A stretch of DNA of 64,000 nt from Arsenicicoccus sp. oral taxon 190. Lineage in GTDB: Bacteria; Actinomycetota; Actinomycetes; Actinomycetales; Dermatophilaceae. The notes below the pieces were generated by a model. It was not told the origin of the DNA. It searched no databases and saw nothing but the letters and a program-made list of their open reading frames with translations. Numbering within the stretch: the stretch's first letter is position 1; every line of letters begins with the position of its first letter. Shown here piece after piece: positions 53,898 through 62,307 of the stretch. Both the position numbers and the translations under genes were made by a program. Location: the NCBI RefSeq assembly GCF_001189535.1, contig NZ_CP012070.1, positions 434,001-498,000 of the forward strand, given 5' to 3'.

Positions 53898-54521
53898 TCA
53901 CTCGCCCAGCGCCGCGAGCACCTCCGTCAGGGCGTCCCCGCGCAGACCCACGGAGTCCAGGCGCCAGAACACGTCGGGGTAGACCAGGGCGCCGGTCATC
54001 CAGCTCTCGTGGCCCGGGAGCGTGACCACCTGGAAGGCGGCGGCGGGCACCCGCGGCGACGGCGCCGTGAAGCCGAGCCGCCCCGCCCTCCTGAACCCGA
54101 ACTTGCTGTAGTAGAGCGGGGATCCCTCGAGGAAGACCGCCGGCCACCCCGCCTCGGCCGCGAGCCCCAGCGCGTGCCGGACCAGCGCCGCACCGATGCC
54201 CTGACCCTGCCACTCCGGCGCCACCGACAGCGGCGACAGGACGAGCACCTTGACCAGCCGGTCCGGGGCGTCGACCCACCCGCGGGAGAGCATGACGTGC
54301 CCGACCACGGCTCCGCCCAGCTCGGCGACGACCGAGTAGCCCTCTGCCACGGCGGAGTCGGCGCGCAGCACCCCGACCAGGTCGGCGACGCTCGGCTCGT
54401 CCACGAAGGCGCGCTCGACGATGTCCCGCACCGCCGCGTGGTCCCTATGGTCCTCGGGGCGCAGGCCGAGTCCGGCGGGGCGCTGCTCGGCGGCCCGGGG
54501 GTCGGTGGGGGCGCGCGACAT
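53898..54521 (-). CDS. GNAT-family N-acetyltransferase
   Basis: The 207-aa protein has the acetyl-CoA loop SVAPEWQGQGIGAALVRHAL and the YYSKFGFRRAG segment of the YhbS-like branch; the substrate is unknown. The ATG at 54521 is the best start, because the longer frame extends antisense into the divergent thioesterase gene. Confidence 0.85.
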   Translation of the reverse strand: MSRAPTDPRAAEQRPAGLGLRPEDHRDHAAVRDIVERAFVDEPSVADLVGVLRADSAVAEGYSVVAELGGAVVGHVMLSRGWVDAPDRLVKVLVLSPLSVAPEWQGQGIGAALVRHALGLAAEAGWPAVFLEGSPLYYSKFGFRRAGRLGFTAPSPRVPAAAFQVVTLPGHESWMTGALVYPDVFWRLDSVGLRGDALTEVLAALGE

Positions 54522-54567
54522 GTGCTCAGCGTGGCAGAGCGGCCCACCCCCGTCTACCGTGAACGCC

Positions 54568-55431
54568 GTGACCGCTGCACCCGCCTCCCGTCCCGGCCGC
54601 CCCGACCCCAGCACGCTGGACGGCGAGTCCCGTTACTACTACGCGGCGCTCGGCGAGGGGCGATACCAACCCACGCTGCACGCCCAGGGCGCCTGGAACG
54701 ACTGGGAGCAGCACATGGCCCCCGCGTCGGGCCTGCTCGTCCACGCCCTCGAGCAGCACGAGGTGCGGGCCGACATGCAGCTGGCGCGGATCACCTTCGA
54801 GATCCTCGGCGTGATCCCGGCCGCGGAGGTCCGCATCGAGTGCCGGACGGTCCGCCCGGGCCGCACGATCGAGCTGGTCGAGGCCACCATGCTGGCTCCG
54901 ACGGTCACCTCCGACGGCGCGTATGCCGACAAGCCCGTCGTCCGCGCCACCGCCTGGCGGCTGATCCAGCAGGACACGACGGAGGTGGCCGGCGGCTTCC
55001 AGCCCGGGCTGCCGGCGCCGGACCAGGCCGAGCCGTGGGACAGCACGACGATCTGGGGCGGCGGCTTCATCCGCTCGCTGGACTTCCGCTCCGTCGAGGG
55101 TGGCGTCCCCGGCCGCGGCAAGGCCTGGGTGGGCACCGACCTCGGGCTCGTCGACGGCGAGGAGTCCAGCGAGGTCGCGAGGTTCCTCGGCCTGGTCGAC
55201 ACCGCCAACGGCATCGCGGTGCGGCAGCACCCCGGCGAGTGGATGTTCCCCAACGTCGACCTCACCGTGCACCTCTTCCGGCGGCCGAGGTTCGGCTGGC
55301 TGGGGCTGGACACCCAGGTGACCTTCGGCGAGACCGGGCTCGGGCTGACCTCCTCCGACCTCTACGACGAGGACGGCCCGGTCGGGCGGGTCGAGCAGAT
55401 CCTCACGGTGCGGCCCTTCCCCCGGGGCTGA
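54568..55431 (+). CDS. Acyl-CoA thioesterase family protein (double hot-dog)
   Basis: The 287-aa protein has the TesB-like layout: WNDWEQHMAPASGLLVHALE, LARITFEILGVIPAAEVRIE, ATAWRLIQQD, and a second hot-dog with FPNVDLTVHLFRRPRFGWLG and LYDEDGPVGRVEQ. It would hydrolyse an acyl-CoA. The GTG lies 7 nt after TACCGT (54555-54560). A hairpin follows at 55458-55485. Confidence 0.8.
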   Translation: MTAAPASRPGRPDPSTLDGESRYYYAALGEGRYQPTLHAQGAWNDWEQHMAPASGLLVHALEQHEVRADMQLARITFEILGVIPAAEVRIECRTVRPGRTIELVEATMLAPTVTSDGAYADKPVVRATAWRLIQQDTTEVAGGFQPGLPAPDQAEPWDSTTIWGGGFIRSLDFRSVEGGVPGRGKAWVGTDLGLVDGEESSEVARFLGLVDTANGIAVRQHPGEWMFPNVDLTVHLFRRPRFGWLGLDTQVTFGETGLGLTSSDLYDEDGPVGRVEQILTVRPFPRG

Positions 55432-55457
55432 CCGGACGCCCTGACCGACGAGCCCCC

Positions 55458-55485
55458 GGGGCCGGCCGGATATGCGGCCGGCCCC
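55458..55485 (+). terminator. Hairpin after the thioesterase gene
   Basis: GGGGCCGGCCG, a 6-nt loop (GATATG) and CGGCCGGCCCC form a perfect 11-bp stem. The rest of the gap to 55687 holds TACAGT (55614-55619), a possible -10 box for the aminotransferase gene, and otherwise nothing recognised. Confidence 0.7.
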
Positions 55486-55687
55486 CACCCTCGCGCGGGG
55501 CGGCATGCGGAGGTGCGGGGCGGCATACGGCGTCGTTGACCCCCGCCGAGCACCCGTGCGCATACTGGCGCCCGACCCGCAGGGGCGGCCGATCCGGCCG
55601 GTCCGGCGGTCGCTACAGTGCGAGGACGATGCCCACCCGGCATCGCTCGCCGTCACCGACGACACACCACTTGAAGGAGACGCAGCA

Positions 55688-56884
55688 ATGGCGCTGGCAC
55701 ATCGTCTGTCACGACTCGGCACCGAGACGGCCTTCGCCGTCTCCGCGGCTGCCGCGGCGTGGGGGGCCAAGGGCAACACCATCTACCCCTTCCACCTGGG
55801 CGACATCGACCTGGCCACCCCGGCGCACATCACCGAGGCCATGAACAAGGCCATCGCCGACGGCAAGACCGGGTACTGCCCCGGCCCGGGCATCCCGCAG
55901 CTGCGCGAGGCCATGGCCGCCGACATCAACCGGCTGCGGGGCACCGACTACACCGCCGACAACGTGGCGATCCAGCCCGGCGGAAAGCCCGTCATCACGA
56001 AGTTCCTGCAGGCCGTGATGGACGAGGGTGACGAGGTGCTCTACCCGAACCCGGGGTTCCCCATCTACGAGTCGCAGATCGAGTACCTCGGTGGCGTGGC
56101 CAAGGCCTACCGCTACCTGCCGACGGACAAGGGTTTCGCGATCGACCTGGAGCAGGTCCGGTCGCTGATCACGCCCAAGACCAAGGCGATCATCTACAAC
56201 GACCTGCAGAACCCCATCTCCGCGGAGTCCACGCAGGAGGAGCGCGAGGCGATCGCGGCGCTCGCGCAGGAGCACGACCTGTGGGTGCTGTCCGACGAGG
56301 CGTACTTCGAGACGCGCTACTCCGGCCGGTCGCACTCGATCTCGTCGATCGACGGGATGAAGGACCGCACCGTCATCCTCTACACCTTCTCCAAGAAGTT
56401 CGCGATGACGGGCTGGCGCCTCGGGGCCGGCATCGCCCCCGCCGAGGTGGCCCAGGTCTTCTCCACGATGAACACCAACAACGAGTCCTGCACCACCCAC
56501 TTCATCCAGTATGCCGGGATCGCCGGCCTCACCGGCGACCAGAAGCCCGTCCAGGACATGCTCGACGTGCTCCGCGGTCGGCGGGACGCGGCCTGCGCGA
56601 TGATCAACCAGATCCCGGGCGTGGACGTGGCGACGCCGGAGTCGACCTTCTACCTCTTCCCCGACGTGACGGAGGCGGTGCGGCGGGTCGGCGCGAGCGA
56701 CGTCGACGACTTCGCCACGCAGGCGCTGCACGCGACGGGTGTGTCCTTCTGCACCCGCAACCACTTCGGCCGCCGTCAGCCGGGCGAGGACCGCGACTAC
56801 ATCCGGTTCGCCTACTCCGGCATCAGCGAGGACCGCATCCGCGAGGGCCTCGGCAAGCTCAAGGACTGGATCGAGAGCAAGTGA
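55688..56884 (+). CDS. PLP-dependent class I/II aminotransferase
   Basis: The 398-aa fold-type-I aminotransferase has YCPGPGIPQLREAMAADI, NPGFPIYESQIEYLGG, IYNDLQNPISAESTQEER, LSDEAYFETRYSG and the PLP lysine in YTFSKKFAMTGWRLG. Amino donor and acceptor are not certain. GAAGGAGA precedes the ATG. A 2-hydroxyacid dehydrogenase gene follows after 14 bp, so the pair may convert an amino acid to a 2-hydroxyacid through the keto acid. Confidence 0.9.
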   Translation: MALAHRLSRLGTETAFAVSAAAAAWGAKGNTIYPFHLGDIDLATPAHITEAMNKAIADGKTGYCPGPGIPQLREAMAADINRLRGTDYTADNVAIQPGGKPVITKFLQAVMDEGDEVLYPNPGFPIYESQIEYLGGVAKAYRYLPTDKGFAIDLEQVRSLITPKTKAIIYNDLQNPISAESTQEEREAIAALAQEHDLWVLSDEAYFETRYSGRSHSISSIDGMKDRTVILYTFSKKFAMTGWRLGAGIAPAEVAQVFSTMNTNNESCTTHFIQYAGIAGLTGDQKPVQDMLDVLRGRRDAACAMINQIPGVDVATPESTFYLFPDVTEAVRRVGASDVDDFATQALHATGVSFCTRNHFGRRQPGEDRDYIRFAYSGISEDRIREGLGKLKDWIESK

Positions 56885-56898
56885 GCGGGGAGCAGCAG

Positions 56899-57864
56899 AT
56901 GAAGGTCGTCATCACCAACAAGATCCCGCAGTCGGCCGTCGACGCCCTCAAGGCCGAGCACGACGTCGTCTTCTACCACGACGCCGACGACTGCATCACC
57001 CGCGAGGCCTGCCTCGAGGCCGTCAAGGGCGCCGACGCGGTCGTCACCCTGCTGACCGAGAAGGTCGACGACGAGTTCCTCGACGCCTGCGGCGACCAGC
57101 TCAAGGTCGTCGCCAACGTCGCGGTGGGCTACAACAACATCGACGTGCCGGCGTGCGAGCGCCGGGGCGTCGTGGCCACCAACACCCCCAAGGTGCTGAC
57201 CGAGACGACGGCCGACACGGCGTTCGGCCTGATGCTCATGGTCACGCGCCGGTTCGGGGAGGGTGAGCGGGTCATCCGCTCCCGCACCCCGTGGCAGTGG
57301 GGCATGTTCTACCTGCTCGGCACGGGCCTGCAGGACAAGACGCTCGGCATCGTCGGGATGGGCCAGATCGGCATCGCGATGGCCCGCCGCGCCAAGGCCT
57401 TCGGCATGGACATCATCTACTCGGACGCCTACGAGCTGGACCCGGCGGTCGCGCAGGAGCTGGGCGCCCGCAAGGTCGAGATGGACGAGCTGCTGGAGAC
57501 CTCCGACGTGGTGTCCCTGCACTGCCCGCTCATGGACTCCACCAGGCACCTGATCGATGCCGCCGCGCTGCAGAAGATGAAGAAGACTGCGTACGTCGTC
57601 AACTCGGCCCGCGGCCCGATCGTCGACGAGGCCGCCCTGGTGGCGGCCCTGGAGGCGGGCGAGATCGCCGGCGCCGGGCTCGACGTCTTCGAGGACGAGC
57701 CGGCCGTGCACAAGGGTCTGCTCGACCGCGACGACGTGGTGCTGCTCCCCCACCTGGGGTCGGCGACCATCGAGACCCGCACGGCCATGGCCGATCTCGC
57801 GGCGGAGAACGTCCTGGCCGTTCTCGCCGGCAAGGCTCCGGTCACCCCGGTCACGTCCCACTGA
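56899..57864 (+). CDS. D-2-hydroxyacid dehydrogenase (glyoxylate/hydroxypyruvate reductase type)
   Basis: The 321-aa enzyme has the NAD(P) loop LGIVGMGQIGIAMARRAK, the catalytic Arg in NSARGPIVDEAAL, Glu in LDVFEDEP and His in LLPHLGSAT. VANVAVGYNNIDVPACERRG is typical of glyoxylate/hydroxypyruvate reductases. With the upstream aminotransferase it could produce D-glycerate, and a glycerate kinase lies at 61008-62144. A strong terminator follows. Confidence 0.9.
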   Translation: MKVVITNKIPQSAVDALKAEHDVVFYHDADDCITREACLEAVKGADAVVTLLTEKVDDEFLDACGDQLKVVANVAVGYNNIDVPACERRGVVATNTPKVLTETTADTAFGLMLMVTRRFGEGERVIRSRTPWQWGMFYLLGTGLQDKTLGIVGMGQIGIAMARRAKAFGMDIIYSDAYELDPAVAQELGARKVEMDELLETSDVVSLHCPLMDSTRHLIDAAALQKMKKTAYVVNSARGPIVDEAALVAALEAGEIAGAGLDVFEDEPAVHKGLLDRDDVVLLPHLGSATIETRTAMADLAAENVLAVLAGKAPVTPVTSH

Positions 57865-57872
57865 CAGCCCTG

Positions 57873-57923
57873 TATGACGCGCCCCTCACCCCGCCGTGCG
57901 GCGGGGTGAGGGGCGTCGTCATA
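57873..57923 (+). terminator. Long hairpin after the dehydrogenase gene
   Basis: TATGACG plus GCCCCTCACCCCGCC pair with the complementary right arm across a 4-nt loop, giving a stem of over 20 bp with one bulge. The base of the stem carries GTATG/CATAC. Confidence 0.85.
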
Positions 57924-58038
57924 CGGCCGCCCCTCCTTGACATCGCCGCTGATGCTGCGCTGAACTGCCGCGGCGCGAGTGTTGCCCCTCGCGGGCTGGC
58001 GTAGACCTGGCGAACGCATCGACCCCGGAGGGACCTCC

Positions 58039-59079
58039 ATGCTCGGCGACATCGACCGCACCTTGCCCGGCGGCATCGTCTGGGCACCACGACCGTTCCC
58101 CGACTCCAACTTCCTGCTGCTGCCCGGCGAGGAGCCGACGCTGGTCGACAGCGGGTTCGTCGCGCACGCGGAGCAGACCGCGGACCTCGTCGGCCGCTAC
58201 TCGCCGAGGCTGGAGCACGTCGTCAACACGCACTGGCATTCCGACCACGTCGGCGGCAACGCCGAGTTGCGCCGGCGCGGCGCGCAGGTCGTTGCGAGCC
58301 ACGTCGACGCCGACGCGCTGGCGCGGCGCGACCCCGGCTGCTGCGTCTCGGAGTACCTCGACCAGCCCGTCCCGCAATACCTCGTCGACCGCCCCGTCGG
58401 CGACGGCGAGCGCCTCCACCTCGGCGACGGCGAGTGGGAGGCCATCGCCGTGCCTGGGCACACGCCCGGGCACATCGCGCTGTGGTCGCCCGAGCACCGG
58501 CTGCTCGCGCTCGGCGACACGCTCAGCACCTACGACGTGGGCTGGGTCGACGTCATGCGCGACGGCATGCAGGGGATCGACGACTCGATCGCGTCGCTCC
58601 ACCGGCTCCAGGAGCTCGACATCGAGGCCGTCCTGCCAGGCCACGGCGAGCTGGTCCGCCACCCTGAGGGGGCGATCGCCAAGGCCATCGAGCGCCTTGA
58701 TCGGCAGCGGGGGAACGCCCATGCTGCCGTTCTGTACGGGGCCTGGCGCATCCTCGCCTACGCCCTCATGATCCGCCAGGGCATGCTCGACGAGGAGCTG
58801 ATCGACTACCTCCTCGCCCGCGAGTGGATCGACGCCGCCGCCGCGACGCTGGGGCAGGACCGCCAGGCCTTCGCCGAGGACCTCGTCGCCGGGATGCTGA
58901 GTTCCGGAGCCCTCACCGACGACGGCCAGCGCGTGCGCGCATCCGCGCCGCACTCCCCGACGGACCCGTGGGTCTTCGGCCTGCCGTTTCCCCGGGATTG
59001 GGTCGAGGACGACGTAGCCGACGGCCGTGGTCCGGGTGAGGCGCGGGGCTGGCCCTCACAATACCGCTCCCGTCGCTGA
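58039..59079 (+). CDS. MBL-fold metallo-hydrolase
   Basis: The 346-aa metallo-beta-lactamase-fold protein has NTHWHSDHVGGN (HxHxDH), VPGHTPGHIALW, LALGDTLSTYDVGW (bridging Asp) and LPGHGELVR, so a two-metal hydrolase site is complete. A helical C-terminal domain of ~120 residues follows. Substrate is unknown; glyoxalase II-like or lactonase-like roles are possible. The ATG at 58039 has CGGAGGGACC and is preferred over a longer GTG reading. It lies next to a zone of decayed genes. Confidence 0.85.
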   Translation: MLGDIDRTLPGGIVWAPRPFPDSNFLLLPGEEPTLVDSGFVAHAEQTADLVGRYSPRLEHVVNTHWHSDHVGGNAELRRRGAQVVASHVDADALARRDPGCCVSEYLDQPVPQYLVDRPVGDGERLHLGDGEWEAIAVPGHTPGHIALWSPEHRLLALGDTLSTYDVGWVDVMRDGMQGIDDSIASLHRLQELDIEAVLPGHGELVRHPEGAIAKAIERLDRQRGNAHAAVLYGAWRILAYALMIRQGMLDEELIDYLLAREWIDAAAATLGQDRQAFAEDLVAGMLSSGALTDDGQRVRASAPHSPTDPWVFGLPFPRDWVEDDVADGRGPGEARGWPSQYRSRR

Positions 59080-59122
59080 CGTGCGGGGTGGCGTCCGCTC
59101 CTGCCGCTCGGCGTGCGTTTGA

Positions 59123-59382
59123 TCAGGCGCGGCGGACCCCGGCTCGGCCGAGAAGCTCGTCGACGACGCTGGTCAGCGGGCGCGTGGCGTCGATGGGGTG
59201 CCCGGGGCAGGAACATCGGCACCGCTGGATTGCAGGCCCAGGGTGAAGTCCTGCTCTGCGGGCGTGGATCCGAACTCGTCTTCGGGCCGCTGTGACAGTC
59301 GCGGCCGCAGGGTGGCGGAGTCGACGTGGAGGACGAAGACCTCGTCAAAGACGTCGAGGAACCGTATGCCGCGCATCGCGGC
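59123..59382 (-). pseudogene. Remnant of a P-loop nucleoside/adenylate kinase-like protein
   Basis: Only a C-terminal piece remains: FLDVFDEVFVLHVDS, LSQRPEDEFGSTPAEQDFTL and LQSSGADVPA. After that the expected IDATRPLTSVVDELLG lies in another frame (stop at 59123), so one frameshift near 59200 is needed. The P-loop half is absent; the sequence before it belongs to the pentapeptide-repeat remnant. Confidence 0.5.
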
Positions 59383-60010
59383 TACTCGACTCGACGGTTG
59401 CCGCCCTGCCAATCCCAGTGATCGGGGGTCTTCAGGCCTGCGGGGAGGCGGGTGTCCCGGTCCCCCTGGGCCGCGTCCACCTGCTGCTGGGTCAAGAAGA
59501 TGGCGCCTCGAAGGTCCGCGCCTGCCAGCTGGGCGTCGCGCAGGTCAGCGCCCAGCACGTCGGTCCGGTTCAGGGTGGCGCCGCGGAGGTCGGCTCCGAT
59601 CAGCAGCGCGCTACGCAGGCAGTGACGACTCAGGTCGTGCCGGGCCAGGCCCGCGCCCAGGAGCTGGGCGCCGGGCTGGAAGCGACGCGACGTGGGCGCA
59701 GGGTGGCGGTACTGCTCGCTCACCCGTCCCAGCAGCGGGCCGACACGACCCCGAAGGCCGCTGATGACCACCTCGGCCAGCTGGCTCGCCGGGGACTTCG
59801 CGAGGCGCTCCAGCTCGACGAGCATGTCGTGGACGTCGCGGGCCAGCCCTCGTCGCGCAGACGGGCGTGGATCTCGCACCGGTTGTCCCGCTGCAGGTGG
59901 TGACATGGCGTCCCTGCGGGAGCGTCGGCGCCGAAACCACCGGCCCGAGAACGGGACAAGGCGACACAGCACAGCCCCACGCACTGCGTGCAGTCGCCGA
60001 CGAACTCCAT
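59382..60010 (-). pseudogene. Pentapeptide-repeat protein with N-terminal Cys motif, broken in the middle
   Basis: The start (MEFVGDCTQCVGLCCVALSR, then CHHLQRDNRCEIHARLRDEG) is the cysteine-rich N-terminus found on actinobacterial pentapeptide-repeat proteins. About 25 codons later the reading must move to another frame (LARDVHDMLVELERLAKSP), losing the usual YDC-GAGQ segment. It then continues into pentapeptide repeats (LLIGADLRGATLNRTDVLG, ADLRDAQLAGADLRGA). The ATG has AAGGGGG upstream. Confidence 0.65.
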
Positions 60011-60080
60011 CACGCCCCCTTCGGACCGGACCTGACGCCGTTGACGCCCAGGAGCCATGCCGGTCGCTAGGGTCTCGGAC

Positions 60081-60175
60081 ATGCAGACCTGGGACGACAT
60101 CCTCGCCGCCGTCCAGTATGCCCTCACCGGCCGCAGCGCAGGCGCCCGCGACGCCCTGCACCAGTGCTGGACGCG
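60081..60175 (+). pseudogene. Truncated start of an unknown actinobacterial protein
   Basis: The reading MQTWDDILAAVQYALTGRSA, then GARDALHQCW, resembles the N-terminus of a conserved short hypothetical family. It breaks off into unrelated, non-conserved sequence after about 30 residues. TAGGGT (60068-60073) lies 7 nt before the ATG, so a leaderless promoter survives in front of a broken gene. The 100 bp after it hold nothing recognised. Confidence 0.4.
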
Positions 60176-60274
60176 TCGAGGAGGCTGCCACCCAGGTCGA
60201 CCATGCACGCGCGTCAGCCCGTCACCTACCGACCGAGGGATACGGCGCCATGATCCGACACGGCATCCAGCGGC

Positions 60275-60699
60275 TCAGCGAGCGAGTCGCGGCGGCTGGA
60301 CCACCCGGACCTCGATGAGGTCCTCAAGTCCGGCAAAGTCATCTGGATCGCGGGTGTAGAGCACGGCGTCATGCGCGTGGGCGGTGGCCGCGATGAGCAG
60401 ATCCATCGTGCGTCGACGGGGCTGACGCCCAGCCTCGACCACCGCGCCCGCGAGGCGACCGTAGCTCGCCGCGACCACGTCGTCGACGGGGAGGGCGTCG
60501 AACCGGCGTTGCAGAACGCTCAGTCGCCGCAGGCGCTCGGCCCGCACCTGTGCGACCTGGCCACCAGGACACCGCAGTGCAGCTCGGCGAGAGTCACGGC
60601 GCTGATGGCCAGGACGCCGGGGATGGGCGTGACGTCCTCTGCGATCACCACGCTCGTGTCGAGCAGGCCACGCTCGCGTGACGTGATCCCTTCGGTCAC
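60275..60699 (-). pseudogene. VapC-type PIN-domain toxin, frameshifted
   Basis: The GTG at 60699 overlaps the antitoxin stop (GTGA). The first part (GLLDTSVVIAEDVTPIPG, then VTLAELHCGVLVA) gives the first PIN Asp and the Glu. After LVA the frame runs to an early stop. The second part (RAERLRRLSVLQRRFDALP, MDLLIAATAHAHDAVLYTRD, PDDFAGLEDLIEV) with the remaining acidic residues is in another frame. A single-base indel near 60575 separates two otherwise complete halves. Confidence 0.7.
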
Positions 60700-60944
60700 T
60701 GGTCTGCCCAGGGGTCGCGGAGACTGTCCTCCACCAGCTCCCGGTCGGTTGCCCAGTCTGCGTCGACCGGCCCGGCGAGCAGGTCCGAGACGTCATCCCA
60801 CCGGCGCCAACGAGTCTGTCGAGCTGGCACGAGTCGTGCACTCGGCCGGCCGGAGACGGTGATGACGATCTCCTCGCCTCGCTTCACGCGTCGGAGCAGC
60901 CCAGAGGCGTCCTGCCTCAGCTCGCGAAGTCCTACCGTGTCCAT
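60696..60944 (-). CDS. Phd/YefM-type antitoxin
   Basis: The 82-aa protein starts MDTVGLRELRQDASGLLRRV with VKRGEEIVITVSGRPSARLVP, the DNA-binding half of Phd-family antitoxins, and has an acidic C-terminal tail that would wrap the toxin. The ATG lies 6 nt after TACCTT (minus strand) and next to an inverted repeat. It is intact although its partner VapC is broken. Confidence 0.85.
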   Translation of the reverse strand: MDTVGLRELRQDASGLLRRVKRGEEIVITVSGRPSARLVPARQTRWRRWDDVSDLLAGPVDADWATDRELVEDSLRDPWADQ

Positions 60945-60950
60945 GTCGCG

Positions 60951-60969
60951 AAGGTAGCGCTTGTGCTAC
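60951..60969 (-). promoter_or_regulatory. Promoter/operator of the antitoxin gene
   Basis: GTAGC (60954-60958) and GCTAC (60965-60969) are inverted repeats overlapping the -10-like TACCTT (60951-60956 on the minus strand), six bases before the antitoxin ATG. Autoregulation by the antitoxin is typical of this class. Confidence 0.55.
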
Positions 60970-61007
60970 GCAGTCGACCCGTATGCCGAGGCCGGGGGAC
61001 ACACGGG

Positions 61008-62144
61008 TCAGAGGCGACGCTGGACCAGGTCGCGGGTCACGATGCCGGCGAGCTCCTGCAGCAGCGGCCCGGCCTCGGCCAGGCAGCGCGCGGTGCTGGG
61101 CTCGATCTGGGTGAGGGCGTAGACCCGGCGAATCCCGCGGGCCTCAGCCTGCCCCGGAGCCAGCTGGGACCGGCCGCACACCGCGACCACCGGGATCCCG
61201 AGGCGACCGGCCGCGTCCGCGACCCCCATCGGCGTCTTGCCCATGAGGGACTGCTCGTCCAAGGAGCCCTCCCCGGTCACGACGAGGTCGGCGCCGGCGG
61301 CCTGCTCGGCGAATCCCGCCAGCTCCAGGACGAGCTCGACGCCGGGGCGCATCCGCGCGCCCAGGACCTGGAGGGCGGCATAGCCCACCCCGCCGGCCGC
61401 GCCGGCACCGGGCTGGTCGCGGACGTCGCGACCGGTGGCCGCGGCCAGCAGGTCCGCCAGGCGCGTCAGGCCGGCGTCCACCTGCGGGCGCAGCTGCTCG
61501 GTCACGCCCTTCTGCGGACCGAAGACGGCGGCCGCGCCCTGACGACCCAGCAAGGGGTTGTTGACGTCGCAGGCCACGACGAGCCGCACCTGCGCGAGCC
61601 GGGGGTGCAGCCCGGACAGGTCGACCCGCTCCAGCAGCGCGAGTCCGCCTGCGCCGTCCGGGATCTCCTGCCCCTCGGCGTCGAGGAACCGCGCGCCCAG
61701 CGCGGAGAGCATGCCCGTCCCGCCGTCGGTGCTGGCCGAGCCGCCGATCCCGAGGACCAGCTCCTCGCAGCCGTCGTCCAGAGCCTCCCGCATCGCCTCC
61801 CCCACCCCTCGGCTGGTGGCCGTCAGCGGCGCCAGCTCGCCCCGGGGCAGGTGCACGATGCCGCAGGTCTCGGCGAGCTCGACCACCGCGGTCGACCCCT
61901 TGACGGCGTACCAGGCGGGGCGCGGCTTGCCCACGGGCCCCGCGACCGTCACCGTGCGGGGCGAGTAGCCGGCCGCGAGCGCCGCCTCGATCGTGCCGTC
62001 GCCACCGTCGGCGACGAGCAGCGACCGGACCGTCGCCTGCGGGGCCTCGGCGCGCACGCCCGCGGCGATGCGCGCCGCCACCTCCTCGGCCACCAGCGTG
62101 CCCTTGAACTTGTCGCAGGCCACCAGGACGACGGGCGCAGCCAT
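61008..62144 (-). CDS. glxK: Glycerate kinase
   Basis: The 378-aa kinase of the GlxK/GarK class has VACDKFKGTLVAEEVAARIA, LLVADGGDGTIEAAL, LGIGGSASTDGGTGMLSALG, CDVNNPLLGRQGAAAVFGPQ and VTGEGSLDEQSLMGKTPMGV. It phosphorylates D-glycerate, typically to 2-phosphoglycerate. AAGGAG precedes the ATG. It may work with the hydroxyacid dehydrogenase 3 kb away, although a decayed zone lies between them. Confidence 0.94.
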   Translation of the reverse strand: MAAPVVLVACDKFKGTLVAEEVAARIAAGVRAEAPQATVRSLLVADGGDGTIEAALAAGYSPRTVTVAGPVGKPRPAWYAVKGSTAVVELAETCGIVHLPRGELAPLTATSRGVGEAMREALDDGCEELVLGIGGSASTDGGTGMLSALGARFLDAEGQEIPDGAGGLALLERVDLSGLHPRLAQVRLVVACDVNNPLLGRQGAAAVFGPQKGVTEQLRPQVDAGLTRLADLLAAATGRDVRDQPGAGAAGGVGYAALQVLGARMRPGVELVLELAGFAEQAAGADLVVTGEGSLDEQSLMGKTPMGVADAAGRLGIPVVAVCGRSQLAPGQAEARGIRRVYALTQIEPSTARCLAEAGPLLQELAGIVTRDLVQRRL

Positions 62145-62307
62145 GGTTCGCTCCTTCGCAGCACCGGATGCTGGCCTCAACGTAGCATCGGGTCGCGCAG
62201 GACTGCCGTGGCCCTGCGACCCTGGCGGTCAGCACCCTGATTTGCCATCATGCGTCCCGGTCGGCCCGACGATGCCCCACCCGGACCGGCAGGAGCGGAG
62301 GTGGTCC

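Noticed and set aside
51292..53982. An 896-codon open frame opposite pepN
   Set aside because: Antisense shadow of a complete M1 aminopeptidase; low-complexity Val/Gly/Arg composition.
59292..59903. A 203-codon plus-strand frame in the decayed zone
   Set aside because: It lies antisense to the pentapeptide-repeat remnant and shows no conserved motif.
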